DNA from: Spirodela intermedia
Taxonomy: Eukaryota; Streptophyta; Magnoliopsida; Alismatales; Araceae
Direction of reading: 5' to 3'
NCBI GenBank assembly: GCA_902729315.2
Contig: LR746267.1
Coordinates: 501,001-565,000 of the forward strand
DNA: 64,000 nt
The notes under the pieces are model-generated. The model was given only the letters and a program-made list of their open reading frames with translations. It had not been told where the DNA came from and made no database searches. Each line of letters begins with the position of its first letter. Position 1 is the first letter of the stretch. Below, one piece after another: positions 1 to 11,440 of this stretch. The position numbers and the translations under genes are program-made.

Positions 1-429
1 TTTTTTAATAATGATAAAACATAATTATAAAAAGAGAAAATGCTCTTTGTTTGGGTGTCATTTCTGGTCTAGAATGTTCTTTTCTACACTTGCTTTCCAT
101 TTAGTCTCGTGTTCTCAACCATTTTCGGAAATCCCATTGAAGGTTGTGCATCCCACTTGAGAACTTGTGCTTATAATGCAAAATTCAAATAAAGAAATAA
201 ATAAATTAATGTAGGAGAAGAACAAGGCCCTGTATGATGAAATATTCATTTTTATGTAAAAATAACAATTGAAACAGTCATCGGCAGGGTAAATCGTCTT
301 GAGAATTACTTTGTGGCAAATGTTTGACTTACGTCCTCTCTATTAAGTTGACTTACACTGCTCTCTGGGTCGGAGTAGGGGAGTTGACTCCGCTTGCAAC
401 ATAATATCCTAAAGTTGGGTGGTTCCTTG

Positions 430-1340
430 ACTCTGAAAGTTGGAAAACTAGTCCAATTTATGCCCTTTTTTTGTTTGGCTTGTGTTCTACTTTGGGTGTT
501 TGGATGCCAAGCTAAAGTTTTGGATTTCAGAACATTTACGTTTGATGGGAATTGTGTTCTGACAATTACCATGAATCATTATTGGCAGAGCAATCAGTAC
601 CCGTATAACGCATGTTCTCTGGTTTTGGAAGTTGACTGGTCAACCATGCGTTCAGGTTCAGCATCTCCTGAAAGTAGTAATAACTTAGATAATCGGTTTT
701 TATTTCTCTACCATTCATTCCTCTCTCTCTTTCTCTCTCTCTCTAGATCCGCCAGAAGCATGCGGAAGGGGCGGCAGTGAAGGAGAAGATCATTATTGGC
801 AGAGCAATCAGCACCCGTGCGAGGCATGTTCGTACTGGGCTGTTCTCCACCTTTGGAAGATGACTGGTCAACCATGCGTTCAGGTCCAGCATCTTCTGAA
901 AGAAGTAATAACTTAGATAACCGGTTTTTATTTTTCTACCATTTATTCGTCTCTCTCTCTCTCTCTCTCTAGATCCGCCAGAAGCATGCGGAAGAGGCGG
1001 CAGTATGCTCTTGCTCCTGTGCCTTCGTTTTCCCTCCCCCCAGCATAAAAAGCAGCATTCTAGATGCGTCCGGCAGGTGATACTCTTCTTCATGAGTACT
1101 AAAACTCGTTGACCCACAAATCACAGGATCATGATTTCCAAAGATATCGGAATCTATCTCATAATTTTATTAATTATCTGAGAGGAAAAAGTTATTTTCT
1201 TGTCTTGCTTGCAGACTCATGCGGCCATTAATTCTCTTCCCTCTCAGCAAGAACAGTACAAGAAGAAGAGTGCAATCATATGTTTCGAAGTCAAAACCAT
1301 CTACAAGAATCAAGGAGGGCGGCTGGCTCGATAGCGGCTG
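430..1340 (+). pseudogene. Duplicated gene fragment, copy 1 (unrecognised)
   Basis: This stretch is repeated in order at 3370-4150, so it is an old duplicated unit. Two places look like 3' splice sites: a long CT tract ending in AG before ATCCGCCAGAAGCATGCGG (near 745 and again near 972), and CTTGCAG at about 1210 before ACTCATGCGGCC. The second putative exon can be read as THAAINSLPSQQEQYKK and is shared with copy 2. Sense frames are short and interrupted. I do not recognise the family. It may be the remains of a multi-exon gene or part of an unidentified transposon. Confidence 0.4.
575..1004 (+). repeat. 214-bp tandem duplication
   Basis: Two adjacent copies (575-788 and 789-about 1004) both begin ATCATTATTGGCAGAGCAATC, run through TGACTGGTCAACCATGCGTTCAGG and a CT-rich tract, and end in the putative exon start ATCCGCCAGAAGCATGCGG. 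The duplication therefore doubles a putative intron end plus exon start. The related unit at 3.4-3.6 kb has only one copy, so the tandem step came after the larger duplication or was lost there. Confidence 0.75.
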
Positions 1341-1344
1341 AGCT

Positions 1345-2740
1345 GCAGAACCACATGGGCTGGCTCTGAACAGGCCCAATCAATGTTTCTCTTGATCTAA
1401 CACAAACCTAAGATTTATTTTTTCTTGTGGATTCAAGAGTCTAAGTGGTGAGCTTTGAAGAACTGCCGTCAACATGAGAGAGAGAATGATGTACATTCTC
1501 TCTCTCCATCTTATACACTGCTCAAAAAATGGGCAGAGAGAGAGATGGTTTCGGGGGAAAAGCACTCGGCTAGAAATTTATGAGGGCAGTATGCAATACT
1601 TTGCCAGTAAGTTTTTATCAATTTAGCTCGTGATTTTCCTACAGGGTATTGACCAATGATCAAGTTATTAATGAATTTTTTTATCAATGTGATTCATAGA
1701 GTGTTGCTACCAATTGACGAAGGATTTTTTGAATAAAAATATCATGAATTCATTGATGAAATCATCTATAATTGATTGATGAACATGTTGTCGTTGAAAA
1801 CAAAGTGATCTATCATGAGATGAGTTGTCATCTCCTTAGAGCATATCAAATGTAATTAAGAATTTTCTTTTACTGTGCAGACTTTAGGATGAAACTCCTT
1901 AAATTTTACTTTACCTTTGTCCAACTCATATTCATTGGGTGATAGTCACTGGAGACGCTTTATTAACTCACTTCATCAATTTCTTAATTTTATAAAATAA
2001 ACTAGAGATTATTGATGTTATCCATATTTAATGAGAGCCTTTTGGAGTTATAGATAATATACAATAATCCTCTCAAATACTCATAATTTTAACAATCATT
2101 GCCGTGATACTAGAACTTTATTTTTCATGTTATACTGTTAATTATTCTTTAAATTAGTGAGATTTTATGTAATTTTAAAAATTGAAATTATTATTTAATT
2201 TAGTATATATTTTTTAATTTTATTTTCTTTTAATCAATTAAATTATCTATAATTACTTATGCAATGATCATCGAACATCTCTATTTCTACTTGAATCGTG
2301 TTCCTTGGAGCACTGTTGTCATTTTGACATCATCATCTGAATTTTCTTTTATATTGAATTTTTGAATAGATTTTCTCTTCATCATTCAGTCAAAAAATCA
2401 TAAAAACTTATGTTCTTCGAGAAAAATTCAGATATTTTACATGATAATATCTTATATCCCTATGACCTATCTGAATTTTTTTTTTTACTATTTTTGGAGC
2501 CTTTTATCTAATTATATTTATATTGAAATATTTTTTAAAATCTAGAAATTAGTATTTTTTAGTTTTATAAATGATAAATTCATGTGATTTAGAAAAAATG
2601 ACTATGTCAATTGCCATCGGTAGTTTGTGCAGATCTTTCGTCTTCATCATCTTGAAGTATAACTCTATTTGGAACATCCATTCGGCGAGGTTTCCTCTTC
2701 CAAAAATAGGGATCTCTATGTGAGGAAACTCACAATGATC
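1345..2740. other. AT-rich intergenic stretch
   Basis: No credible reading frame, RNA gene or transposon terminus was seen. Base composition becomes strongly AT-rich after about 1600, with many short T and A runs. A short GAGAGA/CTCTCT stretch lies near 1480-1550. Confidence 0.6.
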
Positions 2741-2741
2741 A

Positions 2742-3083
2742 ATGTGCCCATCCTCATGCCATCTCTACTGCATTAGGGTTTCACTTTGGGGTGGAATAAA
2801 AGTCCTCATCAACATGGTGTCTGTCACCACGGCTGCTGGAGCCGATGTTTCTAACGAAGCTGTGTGTGGGCCTCGCCTCCACATGTCCCAGCCACTACTT
2901 GATTCTAGCAAGCTGCTGGGACTGCTGACACAGGATATGGCCCATGTTCTGCTCCGGTTGGGCAAGGTAATAGTGGCTCTCGCCCTGCTCTTCTCTGGTA
3001 GTTGCTCCCTAGTCCTCGACCACCTTGCCAGACCACGGCCTCATTTACATTATGACAGTCCCTCAATATTGGTGGAGGGCTAG
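2742..3083 (+). other. Open reading frame of 113 codons, doubtful gene
   Basis: An ATG-initiated frame of moderate GC content with a leucine-rich hydrophobic stretch in its C-terminal half (around residues 75-92). No homologous frame is seen elsewhere in the window and no family is recognised. The reverse strand is also open over much of the interval, which weakens the coding case. It may be the edge of a decayed gene lying upstream of the 3.4-4.2 kb fragment. Confidence 0.15.
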
Positions 3084-3369
3084 GCTATCGCTCTACATTG
3101 ACGGTTTTGATGCTACTTGTTAGGGCACTTGCGTCCTAACATAGTTGATCAAAGGAAATATAGAGGAAGGAGAAGAAGGCGTCAGAAACCCTAGCGCAGC
3201 AAAAGAGGAGGGGGGGGGGGGTTGTTCGGGAGCCCCGACTCAAAACCTAGCTTACCCTCCTCGATTCCCTCGTTTAGTAAGGGACGGGGACTATTGGGAT
3301 TGGGCTCTCTTCCTTCTTCTATGATAGGTAAGGCCCAGAGGCCTTACAGATTCCTTGACTCACTCAAGT

Positions 3370-4150
3370 CGGAAAGTAAGACTAACTTATGCCCTTGTTG
3401 TTTGCAACTAGCTCATGATGGGCTCGGCTTGTGTTCGTTCTGCTTTGGATGTCTGGATGCCAGGCTTGAGTTTTCACCGGTCAACCTTGCATTGAGGTCC
3501 AGCATCTTCTGAAGTAATACTAGAAACTTAGATAACTGCTTTTCATTTTCCTATCGTTCATTCCTCTCTCTCTCTTCTCTCTTCTCTCTTCTCTCTCTCT
3601 CACCAGAAGCCTGCAGCAAGGGCTGCAGCGAAGGAGAAAATATGGGCACAGTGGATTATTTCATGGCTATCCCACATACTCCATCCGCAGGGGATCACTT
3701 TTGAGTACCCTTCTTCATGAGTATTAAACTGGTGGACCCACATATCATAGGACCATGATTTTCGAAGATATCAAAAACTATCTCATTATTTTATATTATG
3801 AGACCTGTACGCTTGCTGCTGCTCGTTGGGGTTTGTGCATGTTTAGATAGATGGATCCTTCAAGAACAATTTTTAATATTTATTATGTTTGAATATTATT
3901 TAAATACTTCCCTTCAGATATTTCCTACTCTATGAATTAATTACCTGAGATAATTTTTTTTTATCTTCTTTGCTTCCTTGCAGACTCATGCGGCCATTAA
4001 TTTTCTCCCCTCTCAGCAAGAACAGTACAAGAAGGCATGAGAAGGACATGCTGCGGAAGAGGAAGGGTGAAATCAAGGTGATGGACCCCTCCTGCTTTTT
4101 TCCATCATATGTTTTCAAGTCAAAACCGTCTACAAGAATCGAGGAGGGCG
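3370..4150 (+). pseudogene. Duplicated gene fragment, copy 2 (unrecognised)
   Basis: Same order of segments as 430-1340: a region with GGATGCCAGGCTTGAG, GTCCAGCATCTTCTGAA, a CT tract, the putative exon HQKPAARAAAKEKI, the segment CCATGATTTTCGAAGATATC, and finally CTTGCAG followed by THAAINFLPSQQEQYKK (about 3984-4035). Relative to copy 1 it carries about 170 extra bases (roughly 3790-3960). It lies directly downstream of the GDSL gene's 3' end, on the opposite strand, so the two converge. Confidence 0.4.
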
Positions 4151-4362
4151 CCTATTTTTTCTGGTCAAACATGGATCCACAACTCGTATTTCACTGCTTC
4201 TGGATTATTCATCTTGTTGACTGCTAGAAGACCAAATCATATGATTACCATTTTGAGAAAAGAAACTAACAACTACAAAGTTTTTTGGATTAAAAAAACA
4301 GCAGCATATTCCAGAAAACTAGGAAAAATGAAATAATTTCCCAAGCATTGGACCAGTCTGGT

Positions 4363-5406
4363 CTATGACTCGTTGCACTTCCAATCCTTCATGAATTCTG
4401 TCTTGGAAATCAGCTGATTCGCCATTATTTCGTAGGCTGATTGCGTCAGATGAATCCCGTCCCAACTGATCGACTTACTCGGATCAGCGCATACTGGAAC
4501 ACCTGGGCCTCCGCACATCTGGGCCGAGTTGAAGTTGTATGATCCTCCTGTTCCGCAGCAAGCTTGAAGCATAGAGCTCTCATCCAACCCTGTATATACA
4601 TTTTTTCCAAAATTAGTTTGATTAAATTCATTGTATTGCATTATTGACGACACCTTCTTCTATGATTCTAAGAATTTTCTGCTGCTTTGACTTACCATAA
4701 TTGCCGGGGTTGTTGACCATCTCTAAGAATGAGTAGTAGTAGTCGGCATATCCCATGGTGACATTAGGGTTTACTTTTCTCAGGTTTCTAAGAGAATCCT
4801 GCAGGTGGTCGTTGTGGAACTTGGCAAATTCGTTCAACTCTGATATGCATCCCTTCTCATCCCGCCCATTGCCTCCGAATACTGTGAGGTATGATGGCAT
4901 GCATCCAATTGGGAAGTTTCCGGGTACAATTACTTGCCTTGCACCATATCCAATCAGCGACTAGAAATAGAAAAAAATTGATAAGATTTATAGCTGATTA
5001 GTAGTTCCATATGAAACCCTAAATTTTTGATGCAAAAATGATTAATAATTTAGAATTAAGAAGGTTTTTCTTGATCACCTGAATGCCCTCCATGATCATG
5101 CTGACGACTTGGGGTACGAGCGCTTTGACTTCGTCCAGAGTCTTGTTTTGCATCAGAGCAAAGTTATAGTCATTTCCCCCGATCTCCCCCACGAGGAAGA
5201 GGGTCTTCTTCAATTTATTTAAGCAATCTATTGAGATAAAGGAAATAAATCTAAGACGTGGGTTTCTTTCTCTCTTCTGGAATTTGAAGAATTAGATTCA
5301 CAATAAAAAATAATAATACCGGAGAATCGTAATTTATATCTTGATGTTGACAGGAATTTGCAGTGGTAACACAAAACGAACGTCTACTGGTTTTCATGCA
5401 GGCATG

Positions 5407-5466
<60 letters not shown>

Positions 5467-6202
5467 GATAAAGGAGGGACCTTCCGTTGAGGAGCACACA
5501 GAGGCGAGGTACTGCTTGAACCAGCCGACTTGAACTTCAAGCGAGCTCGTCGTGTAGGGCAAAGCCACTCCGATTCCAGAGAGAGTAGACTGACTCAACG
5601 CGGTGGCCCCCGCGACTGCGAAGTTTAGCCCACGGTCAAAGTTGGCCGAACTGTCCAAGTACGGCGGCAACTTAGGAACTCCAAGCGCAGAAGCTATCGC
5701 CATGACAGAACATTTCATGCGATCACACACAAAAAAGGAAACAGAAGAACGTAAAAAGCATGCAAACGCCGACGCTTCTTCTTCCCATGGCAGAGTCGAT
5801 TAAGCTTGATAGATAGATAAAATGGGTAAGGAGGAGAGAAGATGGAGACTAAAATGGTCAACCGATGTTATCGACGATAAGGAGGCCGTCGGAGCAGCGG
5901 CCAGTGGGCCCGGCAGGGTTCGTCTCGCCGTAGGGAAGGTTTCCGATGATCGTCGCAAAGGCGCCACCTTGCCGGAGAAGGTTACCGGTGTCGGAGATTG
6001 AGTCACCGAAGTTTACAATGGAGTCGATGAAGCAAAGCCCGGAACCTCCAGAATCGCCGTTCGCCCGAGGGAAGACGACGATTTTTCTGTTCTCGATCTG
6101 TTTGCAGCGACGGCCGGTGCAGGCGGAGATGGAGATGACGCCAGAGAGGAGGAGGAGGAGGAGAAAGGGTAGCGTGGAGAGAAAACGGGGCAGGAAAGCC
6201 AT
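4363..6202 (-). CDS. GDSL esterase/lipase, five exons, 397 aa
   Basis: A secreted serine hydrolase of the plant GDSL (SGNH) lipase family, expected to hydrolyse ester bonds of lipids, acetylated sugars or other small esters in the apoplast. The exact substrate cannot be read from sequence. Exons on the minus strand: 6202-5863, 5693-5481, 5227-5079, 4960-4696, 4589-4363. All four introns (169, 253, 118 and 106 bp) begin GT and end AG, and phases join without a break. Residues 1-27 form a leucine-rich signal peptide. Block I is VNFGDSISDTGNL with catalytic Ser68; GRCSDG follows near the end of exon 1. Block III is GEIGGNDYN with Asn203. Block V is WDGIHLT with Asp366 and His369. The catalytic set is complete and the length is usual for the family. 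The exon layout resembles the Arabidopsis At1g28590-type group. The start ATG was chosen because it opens the signal peptide; the frame is open further upstream through the 57-bp leader repeats but without a convincing ATG. Confidence 0.93.
5408..5462. repeat. (GA)n microsatellite in GDSL intron 2
   Basis: A run of about 27 GA units on the plus strand, which is a CT tract in the sense of the gene, inside the 253-bp second intron. It ends only about 18 bp from the exon 2 donor site. Confidence 0.95.
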
Positions 6203-6239
6203 GGCCGGTGCGGGATATGGGAAGATGGTAGAGAAGATG

Positions 6240-6425
6240 AGTTGTTTATGTCGGGAATTTGGGAAGAAGAAGACGAGCAAGGCGGGAGAGAAGATGAAGG
6301 GTTTATGTTGGGAATATGGGAGGAAGAAGACGAGCAAGGCGGGAGAGAAGATGAAGGGTTTATGTTGGGAATATGGGAAGAAGAAGAAGAGCAAGGCGGG
6401 AGAGAAGATGAGGGGTTTATATAGA
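6240..6425 (-). repeat. 57-bp repeats in the GDSL leader
   Basis: About three copies of a 57-bp unit, counted from GGGAAT at 6253, 6310 and 6367. In gene sense each unit holds a C(A/T)TAAACCC segment followed by TTCATCTTCTCTCCCGCC and a CTT-rich stretch. The outermost copy contains the TATA box. Because 57 is 19 codons, the frame continuous with the signal peptide remains open through the repeats, giving a 19-residue hydrophobic repeat if it were ever translated. Confidence 0.85.
6417..6423 (-). promoter_or_regulatory. TATA box of the GDSL gene
   Basis: On the minus strand the sequence reads CTCTATATAAACCCC, a strong plant TATA box about 215 bp before the start codon. A transcription start some 30 bp downstream would give a 5' leader of about 180 bp that includes the 57-bp repeats. 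Inferred from motif and distance only. Confidence 0.6.
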
Positions 6426-6479
6426 GAGCATGGGAAGAGGAATAAGAAAGCGTCCAACAGATAGAATCCGACTCCGACG

Positions 6480-9446
6480 GAGGCGGGAGGCGGAAAGATA
6501 GCAGAATCCGGTTATCACGGCGAAACTGCCGCTTCCATCTTCCTGAACGGAAACTCCGCCAACCGCTTCCGAAGACAATTGGAGGTCAACGGGCAGGGCT
6601 TTAATCATATTAGCCGAGCTCAACCCGGAATGACCACTGGACCCAATGGGCCTTGTTTTCATTGGACCGATTCTAGACAGTCCCCTTGGACAATCACTGG
6701 ATGATTACAACCAGAGGGAGCTTGAGATGTCGCCATTATATGACCAGACTCATTTTCCATGTTCTCCATTCGTTCAGTAAGAGTAAAAATAGTATTTTTA
6801 CCTATAACTCTCCCTAATTAGTGCTTACCTTGGATCTAATTAATGGGGCGATACCTCTATCAGCCTTCTCAATCCTTCTGGTCGCTTTGATCACCACACG
6901 TACGCTCGTTCTCTTAGAGGAAAGATTGATCTCACCCGTGAAGGAACTTAAAATGTAGCTGCTACCAGCATTGCACCCTGTCTCATCACATCACAAGCCA
7001 ATCTTTTTTCTCTTCCCATAGATTCTAATTTATGAAAAAACTTTAATTCCTTGGTTTCTGGTAGGAATGGGCTTTGAAATTTGAACATAGTCTGCTTTAA
7101 TTGCTTTTATTTCCGGAGAAGCTGAAGAGATTAAAGCTAGACTGGACCAGATGGGTGGGTGAATTCTTCAAGTCCCGATAAGAAGAAAGGATATGAAGTA
7201 ATCAAGACATGAGAAGCCTGGAAGAACTAATATGATCCTCTTACACAGAATGCTTTCTTGACTACAAAGAGGTGATTCCGAATTAGTATGATCTTGTATT
7301 TTAGGCTTATACTGAGGTGCTTCCATTCATCACTAGCGAACTTCGTAGATTTATCTGGAGTCAATAATCAATTTACCACAGAATGAACGTTGAGTAATGG
7401 ATTTTCCATGATCAAGTTTTGGTTGGGGTGTTGTACCACATTTATCAAATTTATTCTATTATAGTAGAATGTTATTAATGGCTTGTCCATGATCAACCTA
7501 GACATGCAAATTTTCTACTTCACATTCGCATTTCGACAAGGAGTCCTAAGAGGTCTTCTTGTGTGTTTCTAGCTTCAAACTACTTTTCTAAGTATCTGGA
7601 GATATAGGGTTTGTTTAAATTATTCTTTTTTTCTTTTAAATTTTACAGTTTTTCATACAATTTATGTATTTTACCCATAAAATTGGGTTTTTATGTGTAA
7701 ATAAGATTGTTGCACTCATTTCAAATTATATCACGATTTATTGATGCAGAGAACAATCATCCCTCTTCCTCAGTTGTCTAGGGAGATGTTTCTAATTTTT
7801 GATTTATTCTTATACTTTTTCCCTTGACCTTTGTTTATATTTTCACACCTTCCATCTTCATGGAACCCAAAAACATGAAGGAACTTAAAAAATATAATGT
7901 TTATTCAAAATTAGTTATTATATATGACTTTCTTGCAACATTGAATGGGGAATATATATCTAATATCCCACCAACTAGAAAAACGTTGACTGCATAATGG
8001 GATAAGGGAGTGTACCTTATTATACGAGATGCATTTTTTTTAAGGCCTAACACAAAGAAGTATGCCAATTTCATCATCCTGATCAATCAACCTGATTCAT
8101 TCACATAATTGGATTGATGATGAATTATGGTTCACACGTCTTGACAGATTCCAATTGTAGAAGGGGTTTCAAGTTATTTTCATTATTGGGTATAAATGAT
8201 GTCCAGAATACAATCCCTATGATACACCACCATTATCTTCTCCTCTCCTTCTATAGTTCCTTGGAGTTCCCTTCTCATCTATCTACATAAGCCTTTCTTG
8301 TGTCATCTTGTGTGGAATGTTGCTGGAAATCAAGACACAATAAAGATGTCTAAGCCTCATGGAAAATTAATCATAATTAAGATGGTGCTAGGGTGTGCTA
8401 CCGAAATTTCATAACTTTGGTGACATGATGTTGTCAATTGTTTGAAAGTTGAATTTTTGATGTTGATAAATACTAATGATGGAAAAAGGTAATTTCACAT
8501 TATTTCAATCTAAATATTATTTATTATGTTCAACCAATTACTAGTATTATTCAAATCAAAAAGTAAATCAAATTAAAGGCTCCTACAATTTGATGTGTAT
8601 CTTCTGGTACCATAAATTTGTGATTTGGGTGGTGCTAAAGTTTCTTTTGTTGAGAAGCTTCTTGAGTGCTTCTACGGTGTTGGGAATTTGAATGAATTTG
8701 AACTTAAGTTTTGAGAATGGTGACCCCTCTTATGGGATGTTGGAAAGTGTTATATATATATATATATATATATATACATGTTTTACACTTGATTGTTGAA
8801 TTTTTAATAGCCAAAAAAGGTTTTAAATAGCCAAACCTATAATTTTTTTGTGTACATATGGTTAACTCATGAGTCACTTCCTACAATGAAGTGTAAACTA
8901 GAAAAAAGTTGCAGATAATAAGATTTTAAATTTTAGGGAATTTCACAAGTCAGATTGGAGAATTTATAATCTAATCAAAGGTAATGTAGATATTAAAATA
9001 ATTTTGTTGGGGCATTTTATTAGTCACCCCTTATTTACACTTTTTGTAAGGTTAAGAATACTTAAGACTCATTCATTTTAGTGGAAGTTATTTGAGTCTT
9101 TTCCTAGGAGCTAACTCACTTCATTAGCTATTGAAGAGTTAATCCTACATTTAAGACAAGTTGACTCACTCACATAATACAAACTTCACGATTTCTTGTA
9201 CTAGTAGTGTCAACCTATTTTATATGGAAAAGTGATAACTTGGATGACCCTAATTATGTAAGGGATTTTTTTCTTATAAATTTGAAATTCTTATTTTACC
9301 CATGGTATTTTTTTATTACGTTGGTGAATTTTTTTTGGAAAAAGTTGATTCATTTTCATTGAATAATGAGGGGAGGATTAGAGGGAAAAAATATATTTTT
9401 TTATTAATAATAAGTAAAATCAAATGAAGTGAAAGCATATATATAA
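6480..9446. other. Intergenic stretch, mostly AT-rich
   Basis: No reading frame with recognisable content on either strand. A (TA)n run occupies 8751-8776. The segment ends at the copia element. Confidence 0.6.
8751..8776. repeat. (TA)n microsatellite
   Basis: Thirteen TA units in an AT-rich intergenic stretch. Confidence 0.95.
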
Positions 9447-9589
9447 TGTTGACACGAGAGGGAAAAACTCTGAAATCTATGTAGCCTTTAGATAGAATAC
9501 ATGACTCTTATATAAGAGAGAGAAGAGATGAAAAAGAGAGATAGATAATGAGCCATAGTAGGCTAAGAGTCTGATACCATTATTGAGTA
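9447..9589 (-). repeat. 3' LTR of the copia element
   Basis: About 143 bp. It shares with the 14.8-kb copy the string TGTTGACACGAGAGG at one end, GATAGAATACATGACTC in the middle and GAGAGATAGATAATG further on. The purine tract expected just inside the 3' LTR appears as CTTGAGGAG on the minus strand (9590-9598). Confidence 0.8.
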
Positions 9590-9599
9590 CTCCTCAAGT

Positions 9600-10390
9600 T
9601 GGAGCATATAAGTCAAATATGTCTAACTTGATACATATGACATTGTAAGAGATGTCGGCCAGACTTTTTATGAAGACGTCTGCAAGCTAATGAGATGGTG
9701 CCACATGAGGAGTAGAGATAAGTTCAGACATAATTTTATCTCGAATATAGTGACAGTAGATCTCAATGTTTTTTGTACACTCATTAAAGGTGAGATTGCT
9801 GACAAAAAAAATGGCAACTTGATTGTTGTAATGTATGGACATTGGAGAGGGAGAAATAATATCAAGATCGTCAAGAGTGATCAAGGTCATATTATTTCCT
9901 ACGCCGTTATCTTAGTCATGGCTTGATACTCAGATTCTGTACTAGAGTAAGACACCACCCTCTGTTTTCAGGAACATCAAGTGACTAAGTTACTGCCGAC
10001 GTATGTGTAATAACTTGTAGACTTTTAGTCGCCCTTGTCACCTACATGCTTAACGTCAAAGTAGGCTGCAATGTAAAAATAATTGTGTCGCCGATAAATG
10101 AGCCCTTTTCTTAGGATTCGCTTGATGTAGGTGAGGACTTGTAGAACTTCATTCTAAAGAACTCGTCAAGGCTCTTGCATGAATTGACTCAGGACACTAA
10201 CTATGTACATGATGTCAAGACGAGTGATAGTGAGATATATCAACTTGCCTAATAATCATCGATAGTGGTTAACATCCTCAACTATGGGAGATAAAGTATC
10301 CTAGAACTATGGGCGAGCTTCTATGGGCAAAGTCTCCAACTCACACTCAAGGAAGTCTATCTCTTAAAACATGTTGAGGGCGTCAAATAT
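9600..10390 (-). pseudogene. Copia reverse transcriptase C-terminus and RNase H remnant
   Basis: Reading the minus strand from about 10270 down gives classic copia pol peptides broken by stops and frameshifts: RLLGKLIYLTITRLDI, then VSVLSQFMQ, YIKRILRKGLIYRR, the KSTSYYTYVGSNLVT stretch, VVSYSSTESEYQAMAK, and finally FNECTKNIEIYCHYIRDKI with ISTPHVAPSH. These match the conserved order of copia RT thumb and RNase H. There is no intact enzyme. Confidence 0.85.
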
Positions 10391-10753
10391 TTCCCTATTC
10401 CTGTGAGAAAGACTTGAATTTAAATTCGCATTTAACCACTTAAAGCAGCTGAACCTATAATCAACTATTGATATTTTATTGCCCTAAATGTAGAAGAGAA
10501 TTTTAGGGTGAAACTATGTGAGAGTTCAGCAGGATAATTAGTGATTATGGGTATGCTAAATATTCAATTTAGTAGAACCAAAGAATAGAGTACTTTTAGA
10601 GAGTGAACATATATAGAGGACCAAATAACTATTAAAATCTTCCAATTCAATAGATTTAATAAAGTTATAAGATTTATGGTTGAAGAAAGAAGAAAAAGTA
10701 TTTTAAATTGTCCAAAAGTCAAAACCAAGATCAAATGAATTCAGTCCCCATTC

Positions 10754-11017
10754 TTAATGTAAGTGCAACCTCATATCGAACAATACATTATCATTTATTA
10801 TTCCGAGTACATGAAGGAAAAGTGTTGGGCCCACGTCCATGAGAAGTATGGCCACCGTCAGGATGGGAAGGAGAGATATCATCTTGAGCCTAGGGAGGAG
10901 CAATAGTAAGAGCTGAAGGAGTAGAGATGGTGCTTGGAGAGGAAGATGATGAGTGGATAGGTGTACTAGTGGTGACTTGAAGGACTGCTGAGAAAATAGA
11001 GGCAAGATTAGACACAC
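10754..11017 (-). pseudogene. Probable copia pol linker remnant
   Basis: An 87-codon minus-strand frame with a Ser/Pro/His-rich composition, placed between the gag and RT remnants. Such low-complexity linkers lie between integrase and reverse transcriptase in copia polyproteins. Assignment rests on position and composition. No integrase motif was seen, so much of pol is deleted. Confidence 0.35.
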
Positions 11018-11208
11018 GATCCTAGAGAGAATAGACCCTAAGATTTAGGATTGATGGACGAATAAAGTCCACTAAGATAAACCCCAACATACAACTCCTA
11101 ACGATAGTGTTGGGGAGTTAAGAGGTTAGTAGTAAGGGACTGATAAATATCAACCTCCTAGATGAGAACCTAGAGGCGACTATAGTGGGCCTAAAGAGAG
11201 AGATTGCC

Positions 11209-11440
11209 TTATTTACAAGAGAGAAGAGACTTGAAGATCTCCACAATACTACTGATGTTCATCTGGTTGATGTACATGGTCTGCATAGTGAGCCACAAGA
11301 GACGGGCCAAAGTGATGTGCACTAGTGGTTTGATAATATTGGGCTTGATGCTCTGAAGTATCGATGTGATGACAACCAAGTTGAGCTGCGACCATGTCAC
11401 ATTCGAGGGGTCCCAAAGGCCGTAGATCCTTTGAGAGGTG
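11209..11440 (-). pseudogene. Copia gag remnant, downstream half
   Basis: The minus strand encodes DPSNVTWSQLN...SILQSIKPNI and then MYINQMNISSIVEIFKSL. This matches the gag pattern D-P-x-x-x-x-W followed by a Y-x-N-x-x-N-x-S-x-x-x-E-I segment. The upstream half of the same gag is at 13.77-14.14 kb, so about 2.3 kb of foreign sequence lies between them. Confidence 0.65.

Noticed and set aside
5946-6464. A 172-codon plus-strand frame
   Set aside because: Antisense shadow of GDSL exon 1 and its 57-bp repeats.
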